This document shows, piece after piece, positions 38,711-50,345 of a stretch of 64,000 nt of DNA (the stretch's first letter is position 1; each line of letters starts with the position of its first letter). The DNA comes from Arctopsyche grandis (lineage: Eukaryota > Arthropoda > Insecta > Trichoptera > Hydropsychidae). The position numbers and the translations under genes are program-made. The notes beneath the pieces are model-generated. The model was not told the origin of the DNA. It searched no databases and saw only the letters and a list, made by a program, of their open reading frames with translations. The stretch covers positions 6,758,001-6,822,000 of the forward strand of contig NC_135360.1 in NCBI RefSeq assembly GCF_051622035.1. The letters are read 5' to 3'.

Positions 38711-41700
38711 TTAAAAGTTATATTCATTGAATCCATCAAAAATTTGGCTGATCGATGAGCATCCGTTTCCCGTGATTTTAACACACTTCTGAAAGAATAC
38801 AAGAGAAAATATTACTGTATATACGTTTAAAAAAATCTACGATAATATTTTCATATTTAATTGTAACATACCCTAACGTTTATATCGAATTCCTTTCCCT
38901 TTGGACATTCCATTTGAATGGGAAAACTGTTAAAGCAGAAGTAAAATTTGGTGCAATCCGTGGGATGTAGTTCAAATACTTCATTTCCTGAACAGAGAAG
39001 CCTTCCAGTTGTAGTTTCAGGGGCTGATGTGGTGGGAAGTTCAGTGGTGGTATCCTCGGTATAAGTCACCTCGTCGGTAATAGGTTCGTCGGTGATGGGA
39101 TCTTCAGTGATAGGAACTTCAGTAAGGGGCTCGTCGGTAATAGGATCTTCAGTGGCAGGTTCCTCAGTAATAGGTTCTTCCGTGATAGGAGCTTCAGTAG
39201 CGGGTTCCTCAGTAGTAGGATCTTCAGTAGGAGCGTCAGTAGCTGAACATCCACCACCCGTAATATCTATACAAGTCTAAAAAAAAAATTCATTGATTGA
39301 AAAAACACACGAACATGGATTTATATTTGTATATACAAATAGTTTTACAAAAAAAGGATCTAGTTCATATGAGTAAAAATTTAACTTGTATATTGTACAA
39401 AAAAAAAATAAAATTGGTATGGTCAAAATACTTCTCATATGATTTGGATCATTTTTCAGAGCTACACTAATAATATGAGAGCATACTTTGTCAATTGGAT
39501 CGAATTCTTGTCCATCATTACACTGGAATTCTTGCGAAACACCATTCATGCAAAAGTAGAACTTGGTGCAGTCGCTCTCGTGCGCTTCTAGACCAACCGT
39601 AATTCCCGAACAGATGGGTCTCCGAGTCGTAGTAATCAGTTCAGTAGTATATTCAACAGTTGTAGGTTCATCCGTAATGGGAGCATCAGTTGCAAGATCT
39701 TCAGTTGTAGGAGAATCAGTTGGAGGATCTTCAGTTGCAGGAGCATCAGTTTCAGGATCTTCAGTAGTAGGAGCATCAGTAGGAGGATCTTCAGTTGCAG
39801 GAGCATCAGTTTCAGGATCTTCAGTAGTAGGAGCATCAGTTGGAGGATCTTCAGTTGCAGGAGCATCAGTTGACGGATCTTCAGTTGTCGGAGCATCAGT
39901 TGTCGGAGCATCAGTTGACGGATCTTCAGTCGTAGGAGCTATTTCTACAGTACATCCACTACCCGTAATTTCAACACACCCCTGAAAGAAAACTCACAAT
40001 TGAAAGACATAATGATATTAATACATATTAATGTTAATATGACAATAACATACGCCGGCGGCAATATCGAATTCTTGTCCTTCGGGGCACTGGAATTCTT
40101 GTGGAACACCATTCATACAAAAATAGAACTTGGTGCAATCGGTCTCGTGTGCTTCGAGTCCAGCCTGTATTCCTGAACAGATTGGTCTTCGAGTGGTGGT
40201 GGTCGATGGTTCTGTGGTATATTCATCAGTTGTAGGCTCTTCAGTTGTAGGATCTTCAGTTGTAGCAGCTTCAGTTGTTGGCTCTTCAGTTGTTGGCTCT
40301 TTAGTTGTTGGCTCTTCAGTTGTTGGCTCTTCAGTTGTTGGCTCTTCAGTTGTTGGCTCTTCAGTTGTTGGCTCTTCAGTTGTTGGCTCTTCAGTTGTTG
40401 GCTCTTCAGTTGTTGGCTCTTCAGTTGTTGGCTCTTCAGTTGTAGGAGCATCAGTTGACGGATCTTCAGTTGTCGGAGCATCAGTTGACGGATCTTCAGT
40501 CGTAGGAGCTATTTCTACAGTACATCCACTACCCGTAATTTCAACACACCCCTGAAAGAAAACTCACAATTGAAAGACATAATGATATCAATACATATTA
40601 ATGTTAATATGACAATAACATACGCCGGCGGCAATATCGAATTCTTGTCCTTCGGGGCACTGGAATTCTTGTGGAACACCATTCATACAAAAATAGAACT
40701 TGGTGCAATCGGTCTCGTGTGCTTCGAGTCCAACCTGTATTCCTGAACAGATTGGTCTTCGAGTGGTGGTGGTCGATGGTTCTGTGGTATATTCATCAGT
40801 TGTAGGCTCTTCAGTTGTAGCAGCTTCAGTTGTTGGCTCTTCAGTTGTTGGCCCTTCAGTTGTTGGCTCTTCAGTTGTTGGCTCTTCAGTTGTTGGCTCT
40901 TCAGTTGTAGGAGCATCAGTTGACGGATCTTCAGTTGTCGGAGCATCAGTTGACGGATCTTCAGTCGTAGGAGCTATTTCTACAGTACATCCACTACCCG
41001 TAATTTCAACACACCCCTGAAAGAAAACTCACAATTGAAAGACATAATGATATCAATACATATTAATGTTAATATGACAATAACATACGCCGGCGGCAAT
41101 ATCGAATTCTTGTCCTTCGGGGCACTGGAATTCTTGTGGAACACCATTCATACAAAAATAGAACTTGGTGCAATCGGTCTCGTGTGCTTCGAGTCCAGCC
41201 TGTATTCCTGAACAGATTGGTCTTCGAGTGGTGGTGGTCGATGGTTCTGTGGTATATTCATCAGTTGTAGGCTCTTCAGTTGTAGGATCTTCAGTTGTAG
41301 CAGCTTCAGTTGTTGGCTCTTCAGTTGTTGGCTCTTTAGTTGTTGGCTCTTCAGTTGTTGGCTCTTCAGTTGTTGGCTCTTCAGTTGTTGGCTCTTCAGT
41401 TGTTGGCTCTTTAGTTGTTGGCTCTTCAGTTGTAGGAGCATCAGTTGACGGATCTTCAGTTGTTGGCTCTTCAGTTGTTGGCTCTTTAGTTGTTGGCTCT
41501 TCAGTTGTAGGAGCATCAGTTGACGGATCTTCAGTTGTCGGAGCATCAGTTGACGGATCTTCAGTCGTAGGAGCTATTTCTACAGTACATCCACTACCCG
41601 TAATTTCAACACACCCCTGAAAGAAAACTCACAATTGAAAGACATAATGATATCAATACATATTAATGTTAATATGACAATAACATACGCCGGCGGCAAT

Positions 41701-44555
41701 ATCGAATTCTTGTCCTTCGGGGCACTGGAATTCTTGTGGAACACCATTCATACAAAAATAGAACTTGGTGCAATCGGTCTCGTGTGCTTCGAGTCCAGCC
41801 TGTATTCCTGAACAGATTGGTCTTCGAGTGGTGGTGGTCGATGGTTCTGTGGTATATTCATCAGTTGTAGGCTCTTCAGTTGTAGCAGCTTCAGTTGTTG
41901 GCTCTTCAGTTGTTGGCTCTTCAGTTGTTGGCTCTTCAGTTGTTGGCTCTTCAGTTGTTGGCTCTTCAGTTGTTGGCTCTTCAGTTGTAGCAGCTTCAGT
42001 TGTAGGAGCATCCGTTGACGGATCTTCAGTTGTCGGAGCATCCGTTGACAGATCTTCAGTTGTAGGAGCATCAGTTGTAGTGAGCTCTTCAGTAGTAAGA
42101 GCTTCAGTAGTAGGAGAGTCAGTGACTGTAGGAGCTAGAGTGGTTAAACATCCATTACCAGTAATATCCACACACATCTGAAAATTACATAATCGATTGA
42201 AATAAACGAAGAAACATCTATAGCGCTAGATATATGTATGTATTTAAAATAATTTACATTCAAATTTGGGTCGAATTCTTGTCCTTCGGGACATTGAAAT
42301 TCTTGGATGAAACCGTTTACGCAAAAGTAAAACTTCGTGCAATCGCTCTCATGTGGCTCAAATCCGACATCAACACCTGAACAGATCGGTCTTCTGGTGG
42401 TTGTAAATTCCGACTCCGTTGTGTATTCAATTGTAGTATCTTCAGGAGCTTCTGTGGGTGTAGGAGGTATCGTTGTAGTACATCCACTACCCGTAATATT
42501 AACACACCCCTAAAATAAAGCTCATTGATAAAAGTGATAAAATATTTCTAAATCCTATTATATAACAATAACCTACTCTGGCGTCCATATCGAATTCTTG
42601 TCCATCGGGGCATTCATACATCTGTGGAATGCTATTTATGCAAAAGTAGAACTTGTTGCAATCGGTTTCGTGTGCTTCTAATCCAACTTGTATTCCTGAA
42701 CAGATTGGTCTTCGAGTCGTCGTACTTTGTGGTTCTGTGGAATATTCAATAGTTGTAGGTTCTTCGGTGCTAGGAGCATTAGTTGCAAGATCTTCAGTTG
42801 TAGGAGAATCAGTTTCGGGAGCATCAGTCTCGGGATCTTCAGTTGTAGGATCTTCAGTTGTAGGAGCATCAGTTGCAAGATCTTCAGTTGTAGGAGCATC
42901 AGTTTCAGGAGCATCAGTTTCAGGATCTTCAGTTGTAGCAGCATCAGTTGCAGGATTTTCAGTAGTAGGAACTTCAGTAGCGGGTTCTTCGGTGATAGTT
43001 GTAGTAGTTTCAGGGGCTGATGTAGTGGGCAGTTCAGTGGTAGTATCATCAGTATAAGTCTCCTCGTCGGTAATAGGTTCATCGGTGATGGGATCTTCAG
43101 TGATAGGATCTTCAGTGGCAGGTTCCTCAGTAATAGGTTCTTCCGTGATAGGAACTTCAGTAGCGGGTTCAGTAGTAGGATCTTCAGTAGGAGCATCAGT
43201 AGCTGAACATCCACCACCCGTAATATCTATACAAGTCTAAAAAAAATCATTATTAAAAAAATACATGTACAACACAAGTAGTTTTACAAAAAAAAACGAT
43301 CTAGTTCATATGAGTAAAAAGTTTATTTTTATATTGTACCGAAAAAATGAAATTGCGATGGTCAAAATAATTCTCATATGATTTGGATCATTTTTTAGAG
43401 CTAAAATAATAATATGTTAGCATACATTGCCAATTGGATCGAATTCCTTTCCATCATCACACTGAAATTCTTGCGAAACACCATTCATGCAAAAGTAGAA
43501 CTTGGTGCAATCGCTCTCGTGCGCTTCTAGACCAACCGTAATTCCTGAACATATTGGTCTCCGAGTCGTAGTAATCGACGGTTCAGTAGTATATTCAATA
43601 GTTGTAGGTTCGTCGGTAATGGGAGCATCAGTTGCAAGATCTTCAGTTGTAGGAGCATCAGTTGCTGGAGCCGTAGTTGGAGCATCTTCGGTTGTAGGAG
43701 CATCAGTTGCGGGAGAGTCAGTTGGAGGATCCTCAGTTGCAGGATCTACAGTTGTAGGAGCAACAGTAGGAGAATCTTCAGTTGTAGTATCAGGAGCAGG
43801 ATTTTCTGTAGTATCAGGAGCTGTTACAGAACCTTCAGTTGTTGTATGATATGTACATCCATTCGGAGAAATCCAATCACAGTACTATAATATAAAAAAA
43901 ATTAAAATTTTGAAAAGTGTATACATATACGCTTATAAATATTATCCAATTCTTAAATCAACTCTCTTACTTTTTTTTCAGGATTGTACTCAGTTCCACT
44001 GGGGCAGTCAAAAGTAGTCAATATACCCATATAGCAGGTATAAAATTTATTGCAGGCAGTTTCATGTGGTATATTTATTGGGGGTCTTTGGAAATTAGGA
44101 CAAATTGGAGCTCTAGGGCTATTTTCAGCCGATGGGCTTAAAAACAAGTTGAAGCATCCAGGAATAATTGGAGTTTGGCAAACCTGGAAATATTTATCTG
44201 TTAAATGTTTCTCATATTAAATTAATGAGCTATTTCCATTTAGATTATCACATACTTGTAATTGCTGATTGAATTCTTGACCTCCATTACAATTCATCAG
44301 CTGTGGAGATCCGCCATTGCATAGAAAATATCTAGAGCACTCGGAAGGATCAGCTATCCTTCCAATGTAATTTTCAGGACATTCTAGTGACGACGCTGTA
44401 CCGATCAATAATATAAGGGAGAGCGAAATGATTCCTAAAAACACGCAATACAAATTTTAAATTGTTACAAAACCAATATACACGCAAAGTGTCGTATTTA
44501 ATAAAGCAAATATGTATTTTAAAATTAATAATTGCTAGAAATACGTACCGTACAT
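38711..44555 (-). CDS. Gene E: large secreted chitin-binding mucin, 11 CBM14 domains (1551 aa)
   Basis: Thirteen exons, all GT-AG and in frame: 44555-44549, 44434-44256, 44183-43971, 43884-43426, 43236-42577, 42509-42258, 42177-41689, 41616-41089, 41016-40624, 40551-40054, 39981-39487, 39276-38872 and 38788-38711. MYG plus exon 2 gives a signal peptide (IISLSLILLIGTASS). Eleven six-cysteine CBM14 domains follow, from ECPENYIGRI to CSGNEVFELHPTDC; the central ones read CSGIQAGLEAHETDC...CPEGQEF. Introns are phase 0 between cysteines 4 and 5. Linkers of 40-150 residues consist of TTEEP, TDAPTTEDP and PITEEPIT repeats, a classic Thr-rich mucin pattern for O-glycosylation. Exons 7-10 are nearly identical except in repeat number. 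The protein should cross-link or coat chitin outside the cell. A minus-strand AATAAA lies at 38,657-38,662. Confidence 0.93.
40205..42070 (-). repeat. 15-bp TTEEP-coding repeats within exons 7-10 of gene E
   Basis: In each of four consecutive exons, the unit GTTGTTGGCTCTTCA (plus strand) encodes T-T-E-E-P on the minus strand, in different copy numbers per exon (roughly 4 to 11). TDAPTTEDPS blocks also vary. All changes are multiples of 15 bp, so the frame is kept. Confidence 0.88.
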
Positions 44556-44621
44556 AGTTTATTGTAGTAACGATCGATTGCATATGACTGGTCACAATTT
44601 AAAATTTGTCTTAACTATACC

Positions 44622-44692
44622 ACATATATTTATAGATAAAATTGAATAAAGTGTAAGATGAGATTGATTGCGAATCTGCAGATTTTATCTCA
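44622..44692 (-). promoter_or_regulatory. Putative promoter of gene E with GATA-like sites
   Basis: On the minus strand: GAGATAAAATCTGCAG, CAATCAATCTCATC, then ATTTTATCTATAAATATATG, with TATAAATA as TATA-like core about 70-80 bases upstream of the ATG. The block is colinear with that of gene D. Proposed as a conserved promoter with paired GATA/TATC sites; not demonstrated. Confidence 0.5.
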
Positions 44693-44951
44693 AAACATGT
44701 GTTAAATCGAAATATATGAATGGATGGCATGATTTAATGTTTGATAATATACTTGAATCACGTGTTCAGCATTGCTTAAAGTTTTTGCTACTTTTATATT
44801 TGAAAGCTGCATATTTAAATGTCACTAAAATGTCACTAAATGGAAAATATCACTAAAATAGAATATGAGCATTTTAAGCACTAAATTTGGATTTTCAACT
44901 GAAAAATATTATTTAAACCCACGCCTGATGTACGCACAAAAAAATCATTGA

Positions 44952-45320
44952 ACTATGTAATCATCATCTACAGCCATTCACCACCCACTGCTGGATGAAG
45001 GCCTCTCCAACACGCGTCCACTCGTCTCTGTTTTGCGCAACTCTCATCCATCTCACTCCACACATTTTCCTAATTTCGTCAACCGATCTTACCTGCGGTC
45101 TTCCTTTTACCCTTTTTCAATCTCTTGGGTACCATTCTAGCATTTCTTTTGTCCACATTTCGTCCATTCTTTTAGCCACGTGGCCACTCATTGCCATTTC
45201 AATCTCTTCACTCTATCCACTATATCCACAACCCTTGCCATGCTTCTCACCCACGTATTCCATTTCCTGTCATTCCTCGCTATGCCAAGCATACAGCGTT
45301 CAATACTTCTTAAAGAATTG
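44952..45320 (-). mobile_element. RTE-type LINE 3' fragment
   Basis: Close to the 3' end of the 24.5-kb RTE element: it starts with the (ATC)n tail and the reverse complement of the CAGCAGTGG segment, and proceeds through the same C-terminal coding tract with several disruptions, stopping near 45,320. 5'-truncated, non-coding. Confidence 0.75.
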
Positions 45321-46593
45321 AATTATGTATGCCTGGATTAATAAGAATAAATCAAAATATATAAACTTCGGTGAGAAATGTCATCAATATAGAGTGATAT
45401 TTCGCTAGAGTGGAAAATACTGGACAAATTAGCGTATAAGATAATGATGAATGAACCATCAGTATACATGTTAATAGTTTTGAAGATTACTCAAGATTGA
45501 TTGAAAGAGTCAAAATCGGATTATGATGTTGATGATATTGTACATTAATTTTTAATTCATAGTTTCTTTTGACGTGTTCCTAACTAAATCTAAGTATATT
45601 ATAGATTCCTCATACTTAATATTTGAGTTAGAATATTGAAGCTTGGGAACACTCTATTCTAGAAAATTCTTTTCATTTGAATACGTTTGTAAATCAATTC
45701 AAAGGTTGTTCCAATAATAGAAGCAGAATATGTCAATTACTGATTAAATTCAGCAATACGTTAATTGTCATCTAATCCCTAATCACTCATTGTTCCCATC
45801 ATACGTATAATATTTGTACGATAGTGATGAAAATATTTAAGATACGTTGCCAGATTTTGAAATTCCTCAAAACGATTGTTGATTGTACGTACGTACATAT
45901 GATTGATGAACGGAAACGGTCTTATTTATATATCGCAATAATCGTTTTTAAACAATGAATTTGTCAGCCAGTAGCTGTAAATCACGCGTTAAACATATTT
46001 CCATACATATATGAGTTGTATTGTTCTTATTGAATTTTTAGTTTTTTTTTTCTCTTACGTTTCGCTGGGAAGATGGCGGTGTTGTAGTTATCGATTGCAT
46101 TTGTCATATTGCGGTTTTTCCGCTGCTATTCGCGTATGCTGAGGTATATATGTATGTATGCTTGTGTATTTTCCGGGCGTGGCTACGAGCACCAATAGCC
46201 GTGGAAAACCTTCGCTAGCACCGCCCACCAAAGGACTTTTCTCCTTTTTAGGTAATGCCGGCATACGCACTCACACTGACAATGTCCTGACACAACAACA
46301 ACAACAACATCAGCGTTTCGCAATATTATTCTGCTTCCATTATAAAGCAAAAAATAACTGAGGCATAATAAAAAAAATCGTATTATATAAGAGGCTTTTC
46401 GACCTGGTTTTTAAAATCATAGTTGTGAAAAATTAAGGAAATAATTTTTTATTTTTTATTTATACCAGGAATGCCTGATAGGTAACCCCGGGTACCAGAC
46501 GGGTGCGCCTGATAGGCCTGATATGTACATATGTACATAGGTGCGGCCTCCGCGCCAGAAACATTGTACATTTGATACAAATATTATTATAAT
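45321..46593. other. Intergenic; SINE-tail remnant at 46,463-46,520
   Basis: ACCAGGAATGCCTGATAGGTAAC at about 46,463 resembles a decayed SINE/LINE hairpin tail. A short frame at 46,158-46,361 ending in CAA repeats has no domain I recognise. The rest shows nothing. Confidence 0.45.
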
Positions 46594-46712
46594 CTAATAT
46601 ATAATTTGGAAAGAGACTTTGTATGTATACTAAGCCCGCTTTAAAGGTCAAGGAATTTGATCCTTAAAGCCCTCAACATGAGGCCACCACCCCCCCCCCC
46701 CCAACGAATACA
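46594..46712 (+). mobile_element. Helitron 5' end
   Basis: TCTAATATATAATTTGGAAAG and the following GACTTTGTATGTAT match the Helitron 5' end. The interior then differs from the short copies (CCCGCTTTAAAGG...). The 3' end is not identifiable; a hAT insertion follows at once. Confidence 0.55.
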
Positions 46713-46720
46713 GTCTAAGA

Positions 46721-47492
46721 CAGTGCTTTCCAATTACTTTCATGTCACGCCCCCCTAAATCTGAAAGAATTAATTCCCGGCCCCCAAAAAAGTTTTTTTT
46801 CTAGTTAAAAGGTTTATTTGGCGGTAATTATTACAATTATAATACACATATTTATATTCAGCACAAAATTAAAGGAACTTGCTGAAAAACATTTTTTTTT
46901 AAATAAAAACTATACACACATGAAACAATTTAATGCGATAGATTAAGGTCGCATGTTTTTACATAACAAATCAATATCGGGTTCAATGTCAGAAATGCTA
47001 ACTCGCAAAGCATCTTCCAAAGTCTCCGTGGAAAGACATAACCTTTGCTGATTTTTTAATATAAGTAATGACGAAAATACTGTTTCGCATAGGTACGTAG
47101 TCACGAATGGAATAAGAGTTACCAGGGCTTCTTTTCCAATAGCAGGATATTCTTGCTGTCGCCTTAACCAAAATTCTGAAATACTTTTTTCATTAAATTC
47201 CACTTCAAGCAAATTATCTGATCTGATATCGATCAACTCTTCTTGGATTGTCCACGTAATATGATCATATTTAAAGGACTTGGCAAATGGTGTTCTTATC
47301 CAATTATTCCTTTCATCCTCATTCAAGTTTGGGAAATATTTCCTTAAATATATATGTACATTCCCTAAATATGTAATGTGGAAAAATATTCATAAATGAA
47401 TATTTGTACTTTCTATTGAATATTTTCGCGGCCCCCGGGAGAAATACTACGGCCCCCCAAGGGGTCGCGACCCCCCAATTTGGGAAACACTG
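46721..47492 (-). mobile_element. hAT transposon, internally deleted, with transposase C-terminus
   Basis: Ends CAGTGCTTTCCAA and, on the other strand, CAGTGTTTCCCAA. Perfect 8-bp target duplications GTCTAAGA lie at 46,713-46,720 and 47,493-47,500. A 127-codon minus-strand frame (47,326-46,943) encodes the end of a ZBED5/SCAND3-like hAT transposase: FWLRRQQEYPAIGKEAL, TYLCETVFSSLL and LSTETLEDALRVSISD, i.e. the hAT dimerisation region. The N-terminal BED finger and the catalytic domain are missing, so it is a non-autonomous deletion derivative. The exact target duplication suggests fairly recent insertion. Confidence 0.9.
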
Positions 47493-47500
47493 GTCTAAGA

Positions 47501-48911
47501 GACCCTTTCGTCGGAGAACGAGACGGTTGTTCATGAATATCGCACAAGAAAAACCGCATATCACTGTTCTAATAAAAATTAAGTGGTCGAAAAAAATTGT
47601 GGAAGAAAAATCGAACAAGAGCAAACTGCCAATTGAGGGATGCTTACCAAATTTTATCCATAACTTGCTATTACGCTTAAACTTCTAGATATGAAATTTC
47701 AGTTCAATAAACCAAAAGGTTTCTGAGAAAAACATAAAAAACCTCGATTCTCTAGAGTAAAACTGCTACTTCTGGTTCAGATAAAAATATTTAAAAAATA
47801 TAAAGTTATAAATATTATTATTTCTATTACATTTAAAAAAAATTAATCCGATTTAGTTGGCGTTTTGGGAGATAATTGAATTCAAAAACTTAAAAAAAAG
47901 AGGACACCTATAAGGGGAGGTACCATTTCCGGTCATCTTAAAAATTTGAAAAAAATTAACGTCATGTCGATAAGAATTTCAGTAACTGATACTAAGTTTC
48001 AGTTTGATAAGACTAGCGGTGTTCAAAAAATCCCCAAAATACACAGACACACACACACATTTTTTCTAGATCATGAAAACGTGATCAGTAATCGATTCTG
48101 AGTTCGAATCAGTCAAAATCTCGAGTTCGAATTTTCGCATGATCACAAAACTTCATCTATTGTTACTACGTACGTAGATAAAGTAAAAACCACACTGTAC
48201 ATAACCAAGTACAAAATAAACAACAACGCATGAACACATAAAGCATGCATGCGTTAGGAAATAATACCTGAAATGTGCCGTGCGAATGCACGCACACCTC
48301 AAGTAAACATATGTATATATGTAACCTTCGTTCGTTGGGTCGTAAACAGAGAAATGTTATAATAATATAAGTGACTTTAGGCGTTATATTTTTGTCAAGT
48401 GACGATTGTCCACAGATAATCCTAAATAATTTTAGCATCAGTCGTATTTGATGCTTGGTGGTCGACGTATGTATGTCCGATAAAAACTTCTCTGGGCAAG
48501 GGCAACGGGCAAGTGCATCATTAAAAATTGCACGATGCATTCAAAAACACACAAAAAACAACATGGGATATATTTTTATAAGTAAATTTATCATTTAAGT
48601 AACATATTATTCAATTAACATTGTATATGAAAGTTTTCATGAAAGCGTCTTGGCGACAGCTAGCATACGCATACGCGTACAATATTGCGTTGTTATGGAA
48701 ACGGTACGCGTGTATTGAAACAAGAATTGTATTCCAAAGGGCGCTTTTATTATTATAACATTCTCTGGTCGTAAATCCATGACGTCATCGAACAAATAAT
48801 TCGACTTTTTTCGATTCAAAGGATTCGAAGTCCCCGGGGGCAAAGGCGCCGAGGCGAAGCCTAGGGGGCGTAGACGCCAGGGCGGAGCCCTAGGGGGCGC
48901 AGGTGCCGGAT
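47501..48911. other. Intergenic with dispersed repeat-like segment
   Basis: Positions 48,030-48,150 contain (CA)n, then TCATGAAAACGTGATCA and GAGTTCGAATCAGTC/GAGTTCGAATTTTCG, palindromic motifs suggestive of a transposable-element end. CG-rich repeats AAGCCTAGGGGGCG...GAGCCCTAGGGGGCG lie at 48,858-48,900. No gene seen. Confidence 0.4.
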
Positions 48912-49098
48912 TCTGATATACATATAATTTTTTATAAGAGAGTTACTACATATGTATGTTCGTTTGTTCGTGACAGTCAATTTAATAAAAAAAACAAATG
49001 AGTATTCAAATAAATTGAATAAAATGTGTACTATTAGATGAGTCATGTTTAAGCGTTTTATATTACAAATACCGAGTGAAGCCGGGTAATACAGCTAG
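48912..49098 (+). mobile_element. Non-autonomous Helitron (187 bp)
   Basis: Starts TCTGATATACATATAATTTT and ends with hairpin GAGTGAAGCCGGGTAATACAG and terminal CTAG. The interior TTCGTTTGTTCGTGACAGTC and TTTAAGCGTTTTATATTAC match other copies. Confidence 0.75.
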
Positions 49099-50201
49099 TA
49101 CTACTATAAAAAAATAAATCGAAAACGTTGTTGAAGTTCTGAAAGTAGAGTATAAAAGAAAGGCGATTTTCTTACCAATGAACATTGAAAATTACTTAAT
49201 AAAAAAGACGAATAATTTCCGATTAATTTTATAAATACTCGAATTTTTTAATATTGAAAAAGCAGCGAATATATTCGCCTATCGAATATTCTAATATTCG
49301 ATTGGGACCCCTAACTGAGACACAAGGATACCGACTGTCACTGACTGAGGGGGCGAGAGCCTGTAAACTGATTGGAGAATCATCCCATATCTGACCAATA
49401 AAAGGACCCCCTGAATTTGGACCTCTTATGACTAGAGGTAGGATAGTCACAGTGCTATCCATTGTTCCATTGTTGTAAATCCTTTGTAAAAAAGGTTCGG
49501 CAAACCTTTAACAATGCATTTACAACCTTTGAACAATACGCGGCACCTTCTGGGTCCGGTGACTACTTATGACATTAGTGCCAATGGGCACTAATAAGAA
49601 AAATAAAATAAAAGTGTCGAATATTCTATGAGCGATAGATGGCAAAATTAATAAAAAAATATATAAGATAAATATTGAAATTTTATAAAAATACTTTAAT
49701 AAATTTTATAAAAATGCTCATGTCACATTTCTTTGAGGGGGAGAAAGAAGGGGGTTGGAAACGAAGTCATATTTTTTTGGAAAACGTGTTGAATATCACT
49801 GTTATTTTGTACTTATTTAGATGTCGTAACTAATTAGCTATCGAAAAAATGTGTTTTCGAACGTGTGTAGGTTATAAAACACATAAAATCGTAGAGATTG
49901 ACTATGCAAAGACTGATAACGATTCGTATGATAACGTAGAACAAATAATCGGATGTAATTAAAAATAATATAATACATTATCGTTGCTAGCATTTATTTT
50001 TTCATAAATATTTTCATCGCAAAGTTATTGCCTATGGTTATTTTAGATAGGACATTGATTAGATACTTTAATTATATAATATACATATCTACATATGGTT
50101 ACCAGAAGTGTCGAATCTTCCCGGACGTGTCCTCTTTTTTTGTTAGTATCGTCTGAGGTCGTTCTTAAACTGAAGGCAATATTGCTTTGAATGCCAATCA
50201 T
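49099..50201. other. Intergenic, no gene seen
   Basis: AT-rich, with a G-run near 49,736. At 50,100-50,150, GGTTACCAGAAGTGTC...CCCGGACGTGTCCTC resembles the transposon-like motif at 19.5 kb, but no paired end is seen. Confidence 0.45.
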
Positions 50202-50345
50202 CATCATCATCATCATTTACAGCCATTCACCATCCACTGTTGGATGAAGGCCTCTCCAACACGCTTCCATCTCACCCCACACGTTTTCCTAATTTCGTCT
50301 ACCCGTCTTCCCTGCGGTCTTCCTTTTACCCTTTTGCATTCTTTC
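50202..50345 (-). mobile_element. RTE-type LINE 3' end fragment
   Basis: (ATC)n tail followed by the reverse complement of the RTE C-terminal tract (GGATGAAGGCCTCTCCAACA), ending near 50,345. A short 5'-truncated insertion. Confidence 0.75.

Noticed and set aside
40205-42070. Regularly spaced repeats that could look like a CRISPR array
   Set aside because: Period 15 bp, coding, in a eukaryotic gene; no spacers.
40113-43057. Open frames such as QLKSQQLKSQQ and SSVVGSSVVG in the gene E region
   Set aside because: Shadows of the TTEEP repeats in other phases; their only content is the repeat.
46158-46361. 67-codon frame ending in a glutamine run
   Set aside because: The glutamines come from a CAA microsatellite; no recognisable domain or gene structure around it.
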